A DNA stretch of 35,275 nucleotides from JAICIG01 sp035532215 (GTDB taxonomy: Bacteria > Planctomycetota > Planctomycetia > Pirellulales > JAICIG01), in contig DATKRK010000293.1 in the NCBI GenBank assembly GCA_035532215.1, positions 1 through 35,275 of the forward strand, in the 5' to 3' direction. A program made the position numbers and the translations under genes. The notes under the pieces were generated by a model. It was not told the DNA's origin and searched no databases. It worked only from the letters and a program-made list of their open reading frames with translations. Every line of letters starts with the position of its first letter. Within the stretch, counting starts at the first letter, position 1. Below are positions 23,969 to 32,616 of the stretch, one piece after another.

Positions 23969-26287
23969 ATGTCGCGCGACTTCGATGCGCTGGACGAGTG
24001 GCTGGGCATTCCGCCCGAGGACCAACCGCCCAACCATTACCGGGTGCTGGGCTTGCCGGCGTTCGAGCCCGATCCGGCCGCGATCGACGAGGCGGCGCGA
24101 AGGCAAATCGCGCAGGTCGAAAAGTTAGGCGGCGAGCGGGCTGCGCACGCGCGGGCGGTGATCGAGCGGCTGCGCGCGGCCGAGCGTTGCCTGAGAACGC
24201 CCGAAACCAAGGCCGCCTACGACCGCTCGCTCAGCGAGCGCCAGGCCGGCGCCGCCGCGACGACGATGCCCGACCCAGCCGCGACAGCGCCAGCCATTCA
24301 ATGGCGGCGGTGGCTCGCGGGGCTGGCGTGCGGCGCCACCTTGGCGATCGTGATCGGCGTGTCAGCCTCGCGAGACCGGACGAAGCCGGGCGAAGCTGCC
24401 CAGGCGCGGGAGCCCGCCGTTACGACGAACAATATATCGAAGCAGGCTCGCGGATTTTCGCCCGAGCAACTTGCGACGCGCGTGATTGCCAACAATTCCG
24501 CCAGCAGCGGCGAGCAGCCGCCCGCAGAGGCGCCGCAAACTTCCGGCCTGACGCCGGGCGAGGGCGCCCGGCCCGCCAACGGCGAGGCGCGCAGTCCTAA
24601 AGCGGACGATCGCCCCGGCCCGCGCGCCGCCGGCAGCAACGGTTGGCCGCCGGCCTGGCTGCAGTTGGACGAGCGCGGCGAGCCGTGCCAGGCGACGCTG
24701 GCCGACGGAACCATGCTCAAGCTCGACACGTACGGCGACACATATCAAGCTTGGCGCATCGCCCCGCCCGTCAACTGGCAAGATTGCGAGGTGGTGATCG
24801 ACTACCAGCGCGACGGCCTGGGCTTCGGCTGGGGCATCGTCGACTTCCGGATCGACGTGGCCGGGCAGAAGATGTATTGGATCGAAGAAGGCGGGGGACA
24901 CAACGAGAGAATCAGGGGCGCGGGCATGGACGGGACGGACCCGATTGTCCTGCTCACGTTGGCGACTCAGAAGCCGCCGGTCAAGCAAGGTGAGCAACAT
25001 GCGATCGGACTGGCAATCGACCACGATAGAGGCAAACTGTATTGGTCAACTAATGGGTCGGGGAACTTTGGAAAGGGTCCGGAATCGAAGCACGCAGTCT
25101 GGCGAGCCGGGCTGGACGGCTCCGACCCCGATCCGCTATTCGGGGCGCTGAGGCTCGCCGGTGGGATCGCCATCGAGCCACGCAGCGGGACCGTCTACTA
25201 TTTTGACAACCTACGCCTGATGCGCGGCGAGCCGAACGGAACAAACGAAAGTGTCGTCATCGACAGACTTGTGTTGGACGAGAACAGAGCTTCCCGGGCG
25301 AGCACTGCCGCAATCGATTCGGCGCACAATAAAATCTACTGGTGCAACCACGGAGATCGTATCGCTCGGGCCGCGCTCGACGGCTCTGGGTTCGAGGTGG
25401 TCGTCGACATCGGTAACGCAGGACACATAGTCGGTGTTGCGGTTGATGCTGCCAACAGCAAGCTTTACTGGACTGAAATCCACGGCAAGGAGGTATGGAG
25501 GGCGAATCTCGACGGTTCGCAGGCCGAGACGGTCGTTTACACCGAGCGCGGTTCCACGGCGGTCGACGTGGACTCGAAACGCGGCTACTTCTACTGGACG
25601 GATTCAAGGATTGTCAAGGGATTGCCGTTGGGCTTCATTCGGAGGCTGAAACTGCCTCCGCTGCCCGTGGCGGAGACCAAGCCGGCGCCGCCTCAAATCA
25701 TGTCCTTCGTTCCGCTGAGGCAGCGCGCCCGCGAAAAGGTCGTTGTGTACGGCAAGCACTTCACCGGCGTCGAAAAAGTACAGCTCATCGGCGATGACGG
25801 CCGGCAAACGGATGCCGGCTTCGAAGTGGTCAGCGATGGCGAGTTGACGCTCGTTGTTCCCCCGAAGCGCGAGGGCGTGAAGCACGCCGCGATCGTCGTA
25901 CAAGGGCCGGGCGGAGTAACCGTTACGCTCCCGCGCGGCACGCACTCCGTCAAACCGCGAGGCGCTGCGTTTGATCGCACCCGCGACACCGGCAAATTTT
26001 GTTTCGCGGTTAGCCAGGACGCACGCTTTTTCGATGTCGAGCATTCGTTGGTTTACGCGCCATCCAGGGCGACTGTGTGGACCAAGGGCCGCGGCGATGT
26101 GGTCTTGTTCCTCAAAAACGGCTCGGCGAACGGCGCGGTTGGCTCCACCGGGATCGTCGTCTACCATGAGCCGTTCGCCCGCATCATGAGGCGTGCGAAC
26201 GTCGAAGGCGACCACACGTATATTCCCGTGCCGGCGATCCGGCCGAGCTTCGTCGAATCTCTGCTCGAGTATGAGCTATCCGAATAA
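23969..26287 (+). CDS. J-like / TM / YWTD beta-propeller / IPT fusion protein
   Basis: The start at 23969 follows GGAGGAGGG and gives 772 residues. Residues 1-95 (DEWLGIPPEDQPPNHYRVLG, then AYDRSLSERQ) resemble the J-domain-like module common in planctomycetes; the HPD motif is absent. One membrane segment spans about 115-133. The outer part has a Ser/Ala/Pro-rich linker, then LDL-receptor class B-like repeats: KMYWIEEGG near 301, KLYWSTNG near 357, KIYWCNHG near 456, KLYWTEIHG near 498 and YFYWTDSR near 540, which form a propeller. An IPT/TIG-like Ig domain follows (PQIMSFVPL, VVVYGKHFTG), then an uncharacterised C-terminal segment. The topology suggests an envelope protein that senses or binds outside the cytoplasmic membrane. 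Confidence 0.8.
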   Translation: MSRDFDALDEWLGIPPEDQPPNHYRVLGLPAFEPDPAAIDEAARRQIAQVEKLGGERAAHARAVIERLRAAERCLRTPETKAAYDRSLSERQAGAAATTMPDPAATAPAIQWRRWLAGLACGATLAIVIGVSASRDRTKPGEAAQAREPAVTTNNISKQARGFSPEQLATRVIANNSASSGEQPPAEAPQTSGLTPGEGARPANGEARSPKADDRPGPRAAGSNGWPPAWLQLDERGEPCQATLADGTMLKLDTYGDTYQAWRIAPPVNWQDCEVVIDYQRDGLGFGWGIVDFRIDVAGQKMYWIEEGGGHNERIRGAGMDGTDPIVLLTLATQKPPVKQGEQHAIGLAIDHDRGKLYWSTNGSGNFGKGPESKHAVWRAGLDGSDPDPLFGALRLAGGIAIEPRSGTVYYFDNLRLMRGEPNGTNESVVIDRLVLDENRASRASTAAIDSAHNKIYWCNHGDRIARAALDGSGFEVVVDIGNAGHIVGVAVDAANSKLYWTEIHGKEVWRANLDGSQAETVVYTERGSTAVDVDSKRGYFYWTDSRIVKGLPLGFIRRLKLPPLPVAETKPAPPQIMSFVPLRQRAREKVVVYGKHFTGVEKVQLIGDDGRQTDAGFEVVSDGELTLVVPPKREGVKHAAIVVQGPGGVTVTLPRGTHSVKPRGAAFDRTRDTGKFCFAVSQDARFFDVEHSLVYAPSRATVWTKGRGDVVLFLKNGSANGAVGSTGIVVYHEPFARIMRRANVEGDHTYIPVPAIRPSFVESLLEYELSE

Positions 26288-26466
26288 GGAGACGCATCAC
26301 TCTGAAAAACTGAAATCCAGTTCGCCCATCCGCTTTGCAGCCATGACCTATCCGCCTGCGTTCCAGCCGAGGGCTTTTTTCTTTCCCCCTCTCCGCGCCT
26401 TCGCGCCTCCGCGTAACGCCAACTTTGCTCTTGTGCATCGCCCGCTTCGTGGCGGCTGCCCGCGGC

Positions 26467-26640
26467 CTTAATCCGCATTGCGCACGGACAACACTAACCC
26501 GACGCGCAAGCGAGGGAGTGTCACGGGGGCGGCTCGAAAGCCCTCGCTTGCGCGTCGGGTTAGTGTGCTTTTACTGCAACCGATTGCCGCAGTGTTGCTT
26601 GCGATTCGCCTGGAGCCTTCGGTGCGCAATCCGGGTTAAG
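26467..26640. repeat. Nested palindrome family 2, copy 1
   Basis: Outer arms CTTAATCCGCATTGCGCAC (26467-26485) and GTGCGCAATCCGGGTTAAG (26622-26640) enclose inner arms ACTAACCCGACGCGCAAGCG (from 26493) and CGCTTGCGCGTCGGGTTAGT (26545-26564). It lies in the 440-base gap before uvrB. The arms can form a long hairpin. The remainder of the gap (26288-26466 and 26641-26730) shows no gene. Confidence 0.85.
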
Positions 26641-26730
26641 CTGCCCTCCCAGCCGCTAGCCAGCCCGGCTCGCAAATCTTATGCTGAAAGTTTGCCGTCG
26701 ACTCGGACGGCCAGCGTGAGGAGCCTTAGC

Positions 26731-28800
26731 TTGCAATTCCAACTCGTCAGCCCGTTCGAGCCGGCCGGAGATCAGCCGCAGGCCATCGCGGCCCTCACCG
26801 CGGGACTGCGCGAAGGTCGCAAACAGCAGGTGCTGATGGGCGTCACCGGCTCGGGCAAGACGTTCACGATGGCCAACGTGATCCAGAACATCCAGCGGCC
26901 GACGCTCGTCCTTTCGCACAACAAGACGCTGGCCGCCCAGCTCTACAGCGAATTCAAGGCGTTCTTCCCGTACAACGCCGTTCACTATTTCGTCAGCTAT
27001 TACGACTACTACCAGCCCGAAGCCTATATTCCACAGCGCGACATTTATATCGAGAAGGATGCCTCGGTCAACCAGGAGATCGATCGCCTGCGGTTGGCCT
27101 CGACCAGCGCGCTGGTGAGCCGCCGCGACGTGATTATCGTGGCCAGCGTGTCGTGCATCTACGGCTTGGGCTCGCCCGAAGATTACAAGTCGATGACCGT
27201 CGGCCTCAGCAAAGGGCAGCAGGTCGACCGCGACCAGGTGCTGTTGAAGCTGGTCGACGTGCAGTACGAGCGGAACGACGTCGAGTTCGCCCGCGGCAAG
27301 TTCCGCGTGCGAGGCGATTGCGTCGAACTGTGGCCCTCGTACGAAGAATACGCCTGGCGGATCGAGTTTTGGGGAGACGAAATCGAGCAGCTTTCGATCA
27401 TCAACCCCACCAGCGGCGAAGTCATCAGCCGGCACGACGAGCTATTCGTCTATCCGGCCAAGCACTTCGTGATGCCCGAGGAGCGGATCGCCGCGGCGAT
27501 CGATTCGATCAAACAGGAGTTGGAAGAGCGGCTCGAACAACTGCGCAACGCCGGCAAGCTGCTCGAAGCGCAGCGGCTCAACGCCCGCACGAGATTCGAT
27601 ATCGAGATGATGCTCGAAGTGGGCTACTGTCCGGGCATCGAGAACTACAGCCGCCCGTTGAGCGGCCGGCCGCCGGGCGCCGAGCCGCAGACGCTGTACG
27701 ATTATTTTCCCCAGGATTACCTGCTGTTCGTCGACGAATCGCACGTTTCGACGCCGCAGGTGCGGGGGATGTTCGCGGGCGACTTCAGCCGCAAATCGAC
27801 GCTCGTGGAGCACGGTTTTCGGCTGCCCAGCGCGCTCGACAACCGGCCCTTGAAGTTCGACGAGTGGGAGCGGCGGATCCATCAAGTCGTACACGTCTCG
27901 GCCACGCCCGGCCCGTATGAATTGCAGCAGACCAGCGGAGAGGTCGTCGAGCAGGTGATCCGGCCGACGGGGCTGCTCGATCCGGTGATCGAAGTCGTTC
28001 CGGCTCGCGGCCAGGTGCCGCACTTGCTCGAACAGATTCGCCAGCGGGCGGCGGCCGGCGAGCGCACGCTGGTCACGGCGCTGACCAAGCGGCTGGCCGA
28101 AGACTTGTCGTATTACTTGAGCGAACAGGGCGTGCGCTGCAAATGGCTGCACAGCGAACTCGACGCCTTCGAGCGCGTGGAGTTGCTGCGCGACTTGCGC
28201 GAAGGGCATTTCGAGGCCCTGGTCGGCGTGAACCTGCTGCGCGAAGGGCTTGACCTGCCCGAAGTTTCGCTGGTGGCCATTCTGGACGCCGACAAAGAGG
28301 GCTTTTTGCGCAGCGAGACCTCGCTGATGCAAACGATCGGCCGGGCCGCGCGCAACGTACACGCCAAGGTGCTGCTCTACGCCGACGTAGTCACCGAGTC
28401 GATGCGGCGCGCCATCGAAGAAACGGCTCGCCGCCGGACGTTACAAGAGGCCTATAACCGCGAACACGGCATTACTCCTGAAACGATTCGCAAGAGCATC
28501 CGCTCGGGGATCGAATCGGAAGCCGCCGCACACGCCCAGGCCAACGCGGCGGTGGGCCGCGAGGACGAGCAGGTTTACATCACCGAGGAATACCTTGCCG
28601 AACTCGAAGCCGAAATGATGGACGCCGCCGCGGCGATGGAATTCGAACGGGCGGCGGCGCTGCGAGATCGGATCGAGCAGATGCGTTCGAACATCGGCAA
28701 GAAGGTCGGCGAGGCGTCCGTCCGCTCGGCGACAAAAAAAGAACGCGGCCGCCGCGGCAAGTCAGGCGCGCGCATTCCGCGGCCCAAGCGAACTTCTTAG
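26731..28800 (+). CDS. uvrB: Excinuclease ABC subunit B
   Basis: UvrB is the damage-verifying helicase of nucleotide excision repair, loaded by UvrA and then cut by UvrC. The 689-residue product has Walker A GVTGSGKT, the DNA-clamping hairpin YYDYYQPEAYIP, the box DESHVS, helicase motif VI QTIGRAARN, and a C-terminal UVR domain (EAEMMDAAAAMEFERAAALR) for UvrC contact. The frame is open far upstream, but AGGAG at 26719-26723, 7 bases before a TTG at 26731, fixes the start as (M)QFQLVSPFEPAGDQP; a GTG at 26716 is less likely. The last 20 residues are a basic tail. No SOS box was recognised. It is a single-gene unit. Confidence 0.97.
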   Translation: MQFQLVSPFEPAGDQPQAIAALTAGLREGRKQQVLMGVTGSGKTFTMANVIQNIQRPTLVLSHNKTLAAQLYSEFKAFFPYNAVHYFVSYYDYYQPEAYIPQRDIYIEKDASVNQEIDRLRLASTSALVSRRDVIIVASVSCIYGLGSPEDYKSMTVGLSKGQQVDRDQVLLKLVDVQYERNDVEFARGKFRVRGDCVELWPSYEEYAWRIEFWGDEIEQLSIINPTSGEVISRHDELFVYPAKHFVMPEERIAAAIDSIKQELEERLEQLRNAGKLLEAQRLNARTRFDIEMMLEVGYCPGIENYSRPLSGRPPGAEPQTLYDYFPQDYLLFVDESHVSTPQVRGMFAGDFSRKSTLVEHGFRLPSALDNRPLKFDEWERRIHQVVHVSATPGPYELQQTSGEVVEQVIRPTGLLDPVIEVVPARGQVPHLLEQIRQRAAAGERTLVTALTKRLAEDLSYYLSEQGVRCKWLHSELDAFERVELLRDLREGHFEALVGVNLLREGLDLPEVSLVAILDADKEGFLRSETSLMQTIGRAARNVHAKVLLYADVVTESMRRAIEETARRRTLQEAYNREHGITPETIRKSIRSGIESEAAAHAQANAAVGREDEQVYITEEYLAELEAEMMDAAAAMEFERAAALRDRIEQMRSNIGKKVGEASVRSATKKERGRRGKSGARIPRPKRTS

Positions 28801-28830
28801 CCGCGAAATTGCGGCCGCCGTCAACCGAGC

Positions 28831-28972
28831 GCTAGCCCGGATTATTCACCGGCCCACGCTATGAGTTGACACAGCGCGTTCACACTAACCCGAAGCGCAA
28901 GCGAGGTAAAAGCGTTCCTACTCCTCGCTTGCGCTTCGGGTTGGTGTAGGCCGGTGAATAATCCGGGCTAGC
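28831..28972. repeat. Nested palindrome family 2, copy 2, overlapping a gene end
   Basis: Outer arms GCCCGGATTATTCACCGGCC (from 28835) and GGCCGGTGAATAATCCGGGC enclose inner arms ACTAACCCGAAGCGCAAGCG and CGCTTGCGCTTCGGGTTGGT. The right half lies inside the convergent gene 28918-30048 and forms its last 17 codons and stop. It also sits 30 bases after uvrB, so it may serve as a bidirectional terminator-like hairpin. Confidence 0.9.
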
Positions 28973-30048
28973 TGCTCTTGACCGCCGGCTGACAGGCGAA
29001 GGTCCTGAGTCAGGGATTGATCGTCGTCCCGAACGAAAAACGCCGCCGCGACATCCTCCAGCAACGCGCGCTGCTCGGAGGTGATGGCCTGCCTTTCCAA
29101 GTGTTCGCGCAGCGCCATGAACAACAGTTTGCCCTCCGGCCAACGAACGGCGATGATCGTCGGCACATCGCCCAACAATTCGTAGATTCGCGCCCGCGTG
29201 AGCCCCAGGCGTCGGGCCGCTTGTTGCACGTTGAAGGCGCGAGACCGGAGGCGACTTTCGAGGAGCGACGCGATTTGCTCGCCGCCGTCGATCCGCAATT
29301 GTTCGACGAGCGGCGCCACCAGCTTTGATTGAATTTCGTCGATTTGCGGAGGCAGCGGCTTGAGCAAGTCCGAAGAAATCCAGGACTCGATCGCGGCAAC
29401 CGTTCGCGGAGCGATTCGCACCGCCAGGCTCGGATGGCCGCCCAGATGCGCGATGATTTGGTGCAATCCGCCGAAAACTTCCAGCACGGCGCGAACGCGT
29501 TTCTCGCCGTGCGTCTTGAGACTGCGAATGTCGGCAAGGCTCAGCCGCAAGTAGGTTTCCAACGGCGTCGTCCAAAGTACGCGAGGCAGCCGATCCAAAC
29601 AGGGCGAAAAGCGTCCCAAGGTCTCGCCCGCCAGGCCGTAATCGCGGACGGCGTCGCGCCAGGCGACCCACAGCGCTTCCGAGACGTTGCGCACGTCGAC
29701 CGGCCCGGCAGCGCGCTTCGAACCGTTGCCGGCGGCGTGAGTTTCGGTTTCCGGCAGATCGTCGACGATCGTGAGATCGGCGCCGGGCGGCAGCGGCTGA
29801 CAGGCTCGCTGCAAAAGTTTCAACAGCGTGGCGATTTTTTTAGGGCCAATGCCCGGCGTGCCGTACAAATCTTCGAACGGGCTGGCCAGCAACTCCTTCA
29901 GGCTGCGTCCTACTAACGCCAAAGGCAGGTGGCGATCGGCGGGCAGCGCCCAGAACGCCAACGGCTTGTCGAGGCGGTCGACAAACTTGGGCGTTAACAG
30001 CTTCTGACGCAGCTTTTCGAAGCCGGATACCAAATGGTAATCCAGCAT
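28918..30048 (-). CDS. Uncharacterised protein with HhH-like and HTH-like segments
   Basis: From the ATG at 30048 the protein has 376 residues. I do not recognise a named family. Near 54-80 it has LYGTPGIGPKKIATLLKLLQ, a helix-hairpin-helix motif (GIGPKKI) as in DNA-binding or DNA-repair proteins. Near 272-292 FNVQQAARRLGLTRARIYEL looks like a helix-turn-helix. The middle is helical (VLEVFGGLHQIIAHLGGHPS). A role in DNA binding or transcription is plausible. A longer frame starts at 30195, but its extra part is Ala/Arg-rich and lacks a ribosome binding site. The last 17 residues (LARIIHRPTPTRSASEE) come from a palindromic repeat, so the original end was replaced. Confidence 0.7.
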   Translation of the reverse strand: MLDYHLVSGFEKLRQKLLTPKFVDRLDKPLAFWALPADRHLPLALVGRSLKELLASPFEDLYGTPGIGPKKIATLLKLLQRACQPLPPGADLTIVDDLPETETHAAGNGSKRAAGPVDVRNVSEALWVAWRDAVRDYGLAGETLGRFSPCLDRLPRVLWTTPLETYLRLSLADIRSLKTHGEKRVRAVLEVFGGLHQIIAHLGGHPSLAVRIAPRTVAAIESWISSDLLKPLPPQIDEIQSKLVAPLVEQLRIDGGEQIASLLESRLRSRAFNVQQAARRLGLTRARIYELLGDVPTIIAVRWPEGKLLFMALREHLERQAITSEQRALLEDVAAAFFVRDDDQSLTQDLRLSAGGQEQLARIIHRPTPTRSASEE

Positions 30049-30381
30049 GGTCGTGGACTTGCTCGATCTCAAACGCCGTGCTCCTCTGTTCGCGCTCTCG
30101 GCGCCGGTGTTCCCGGCGGCGCCGTGCGCATCTCCCGCGACAAAGCGCGGCAACTTTCGTGCGCGGTTGGCATGCATGCACGCCCCTCGCGCCAATCGAT
30201 CACGCGGCTAGAATTATAGCCCGATGTGGGCTGCGCGGCGAGAGGGAGCGCCGTATTCCCCGTTCTCGGACTTTTTCGAGAATTTTCCGTGCGCAGCGGA
30301 TTCCGCGCGTAGGATTGCTCGGCCTGCCCTGCAGAGCTAGGCTACGATCATTTCCGGCCGCGCCGCCCCGAGGAACTTGCC

Positions 30382-32154
30382 TTGAAACGCCTGACGCCGC
30401 TCGCAACCTTATTGGCATTTTTCCTTACGATTCAGCAAGCTGCGCGAGGCCAGGAGTCGGCCGCGGCGCAGCTTCGGCGGTTGTTCGATGAGGCTTGGGA
30501 GTTCGATCTGCGCGAAGATCCGCTGTATGCCACGCAGGTCGGGGACCACCGCTACGACGACCGGTTGCCCCGCGCGACCGCGGCCGATTGGACGCGCCGC
30601 CTGGAAAAAGAGCGAGAGTTCCTCAAGAAACTGGAATTAATCGACGCCGCCCAACTTGCCCCCCGAGAGCGCATGAGTCGCGAAATCTTCGCTCGCTTGC
30701 GCCAAGATCAGGTCGCCGAATATGAGTTTCGCGCCTACTTGACGCCCATCACCAACCGTTCTGGATTCCACGTGGAGTTCCCGGAGCTGGCGAAAAACTT
30801 GCGATTTCGAAGCGTTCGGGATTACGAGAATTTTCTCAAGCGGCTGGCAGCGTTCGGGCAGTACGCCGACGACCATATCGAACTGATGCGCGAGGGCCTG
30901 CGGACAGGGATGGCGTTGCCCGCCGTAGCGCTCGCCGCTTACGAACCGCCGATCAAGGCCCAGATCGTCGACGATCCGTCGGAGAGTCTGTTATTCGAGC
31001 CGTTCGAAAGGTTTCCCGATGCGATCGACCAGGCCGATGCTCAGCGGCTGGCCGACTCTGCCCGGCGGGCGATTGCCGACAGCGTCGTGCCGGGATATCG
31101 CCGTTTTCTGGAATTCATGCGCGACGAGTACGTACCGCACGCGCGCGGGCAAATCGCCGCCTCGGCCTTGCCCAAGGGGCGCGAGTTCTACCGCCATCGC
31201 GTCCGCCAGTTCACGACGCTCGACCTCACGCCCGAGGAGGTTCATGAAGTCGGACAGTCGGAAGTGTCGCGAATCCGCAAAGAGATGGAACAGGCGATCC
31301 GCGACGCCGAATTCAAGGGCGACTTTGCAGCTTTCGTCGCGTTCTTGCGCAGCGATCCTCGCTTCTACGTCGAGACGCCCGATCAGCTGCTGAAAGAAGT
31401 CGCGCTGACGCTCAAAAGAATGGACGGCCAACTGCCCAAGCTATTCAAGACCTTGCCGCGCACGCCCTACGGCATTCGGGAAATCCCGGCCTATATTGCT
31501 CCGAGCACGACGACGGCCTACTATCAACCGCCGCCGGGCGACGGCACGCTGGCCGGGTTTTACTACGTCAACACCTTCAATCTCAAAAGTCGCCCGCTGT
31601 ATGAAATCGAGGCCCTTTCGCTGCACGAAGCAGTGCCAGGGCATCACCTGCAGATTGCGCGTCAACAAGAATTGAAGGACTTGCCGAATTTCCAACGCTT
31701 CGCCGGCTTCACCGCCTTTGTCGAAGGCTGGGGGCTGTACGCCGAGAGACTGGGCTTGGAGACCGGCTTCTACCAGGATCCTTACAGCAATTTCGGCCGC
31801 CTGAGCTACGAGATGTGGCGCGCGTGCCGGCTGGTGGTCGACACGGGCATGCACTATCTGGGCTGGACGCGCGAGCAGGCGATCGAGTTCATGGCCGCCA
31901 ACACGGCGCTAACGAAGCTGAACATCGTCAACGAGGTCGATCGCTACATCGCCTGGCCCGGACAGGCGCTGGCCTACAAGACCGGCGAATTGAAATTCCG
32001 CGAACTGCGCCGCAAGGCCGAACGGCGGCTGGGCGAGCGTTTCGACGTTCGCGAGTTTCACGACGTCGTGCTGGGCAGCGGCGCCGTGCCGTTGGCGGTG
32101 CTGGAACGGATCGTCGACGAATACCTCAATAGCCTCGACAACACAGCCAAGTAG
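30382..32154 (+). CDS. Secreted DUF885 protein (putative zinc peptidase-like)
   Basis: Start is a TTG at 30382 with GAGGA 7 bases upstream. The 590-residue product has a signal peptide (1-23, LTPLATLLAFFLTIQQAARG). The C-terminal half carries the DUF885 signature: SLHEAVPGHHLQ at 414-425, with His415, Glu416, His421 and His422 as likely zinc ligands and catalytic base, followed by GFTAFVEGWGLYAERLG, a second family motif. The family is annotated as metallopeptidase-like, with few tested members. Length matches other members. It is divergent from the HhH-like gene and followed by a palindromic repeat 7 bases after its stop. Confidence 0.88.
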   Translation: MKRLTPLATLLAFFLTIQQAARGQESAAAQLRRLFDEAWEFDLREDPLYATQVGDHRYDDRLPRATAADWTRRLEKEREFLKKLELIDAAQLAPRERMSREIFARLRQDQVAEYEFRAYLTPITNRSGFHVEFPELAKNLRFRSVRDYENFLKRLAAFGQYADDHIELMREGLRTGMALPAVALAAYEPPIKAQIVDDPSESLLFEPFERFPDAIDQADAQRLADSARRAIADSVVPGYRRFLEFMRDEYVPHARGQIAASALPKGREFYRHRVRQFTTLDLTPEEVHEVGQSEVSRIRKEMEQAIRDAEFKGDFAAFVAFLRSDPRFYVETPDQLLKEVALTLKRMDGQLPKLFKTLPRTPYGIREIPAYIAPSTTTAYYQPPPGDGTLAGFYYVNTFNLKSRPLYEIEALSLHEAVPGHHLQIARQQELKDLPNFQRFAGFTAFVEGWGLYAERLGLETGFYQDPYSNFGRLSYEMWRACRLVVDTGMHYLGWTREQAIEFMAANTALTKLNIVNEVDRYIAWPGQALAYKTGELKFRELRRKAERRLGERFDVREFHDVVLGSGAVPLAVLERIVDEYLNSLDNTAK

Positions 32155-32160
32155 GGCGTT

Positions 32161-32297
32161 TAGCCCGGATTATTCATCAGCCCATACCAACCCGAAGCGC
32201 AAGCGAGGTGGAGCAATCGCCTTATCTCGCTAGCGCTTCGGGTTAGTGTGAAGCGCTTTGTCGAGCATTCTCGGGGCTGATGAATAATCCGGGTTAG
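32161..32297. repeat. Nested palindrome family 2, copy 3
   Basis: Outer arms TAGCCCGGATTATTCATCAG (from 32161) and CTGATGAATAATCCGGGTTA, inner arms ACCAACCCGAAGCGCAAGCG and CGCTAGCGCTTCGGGTTAGT. It begins 6 bases after the DUF885 stop codon and could act as its terminator-like hairpin. Confidence 0.88.
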
Positions 32298-32366
32298 GCG
32301 GTTGCCTATTTTGTGGCGCCGTACGATTCGCGCCGGCGACTGATGGTTGAACTGCACGGGGCGCAC

Positions 32367-32498
32367 TCATTGCTTGCCGATCGACAGCATTTCAAGCTCG
32401 ACGGTTTTCCCCGTCGCCATATCGCTGCCGCCGACCACGACCAGCCGCTTGTCGCGCCAGGGCAGCAGACGATGAAAGAACCGCGGGTGCGCGATCAA
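32367..32498 (-). pseudogene. C-terminal fragment, possibly kelch/galactose-oxidase-like
   Basis: A stop-to-stop frame of about 43 residues reads HPRFFHRLLPWRDKRLVVVG then GSDMATGKTVELEML and ends SIGKQ with a TGA at 32367. The pattern of 'RLVVVGG' followed by 'GKTVELEML' resembles the last blade of a kelch-type propeller. No start codon or upstream coding sequence exists in this window, since a TGA precedes it at 32499. It is the tail of a lost gene, left beside repeat copy 3. Family guess is tentative. Confidence 0.4.
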
Positions 32499-32529
32499 TC
32501 AACAAATAAGAATGCGTGATTAAAAAAGA

Positions 32530-32558
32530 TTGCACTTAACGAGGCCAACTGTCATAAT
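32530..32558 (+). promoter_or_regulatory. Candidate sigma70-type promoter of DUF1549 gene
   Basis: TTGCAC at 32530-32535 and CATAAT at 32553-32558 are separated by exactly 17 bases. Expected transcription start is near 32565, about 50 bases before the start codon at 32617. GGAAGGAGCC at 32603-32612 is the ribosome binding site. Confidence 0.45.
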
Positions 32559-32616
32559 CCGAGTCAGCCTACCTGTTTCGGTTCCTCGATTGACCTACCT
32601 CACGGAAGGAGCCTCC

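Noticed and set aside
26425..26730. Upstream extension of the uvrB frame by 102 codons
   Set aside because: It runs through a palindromic repeat and lacks family similarity; AGGAG before the TTG at 26731 fits the known UvrB N-terminus.
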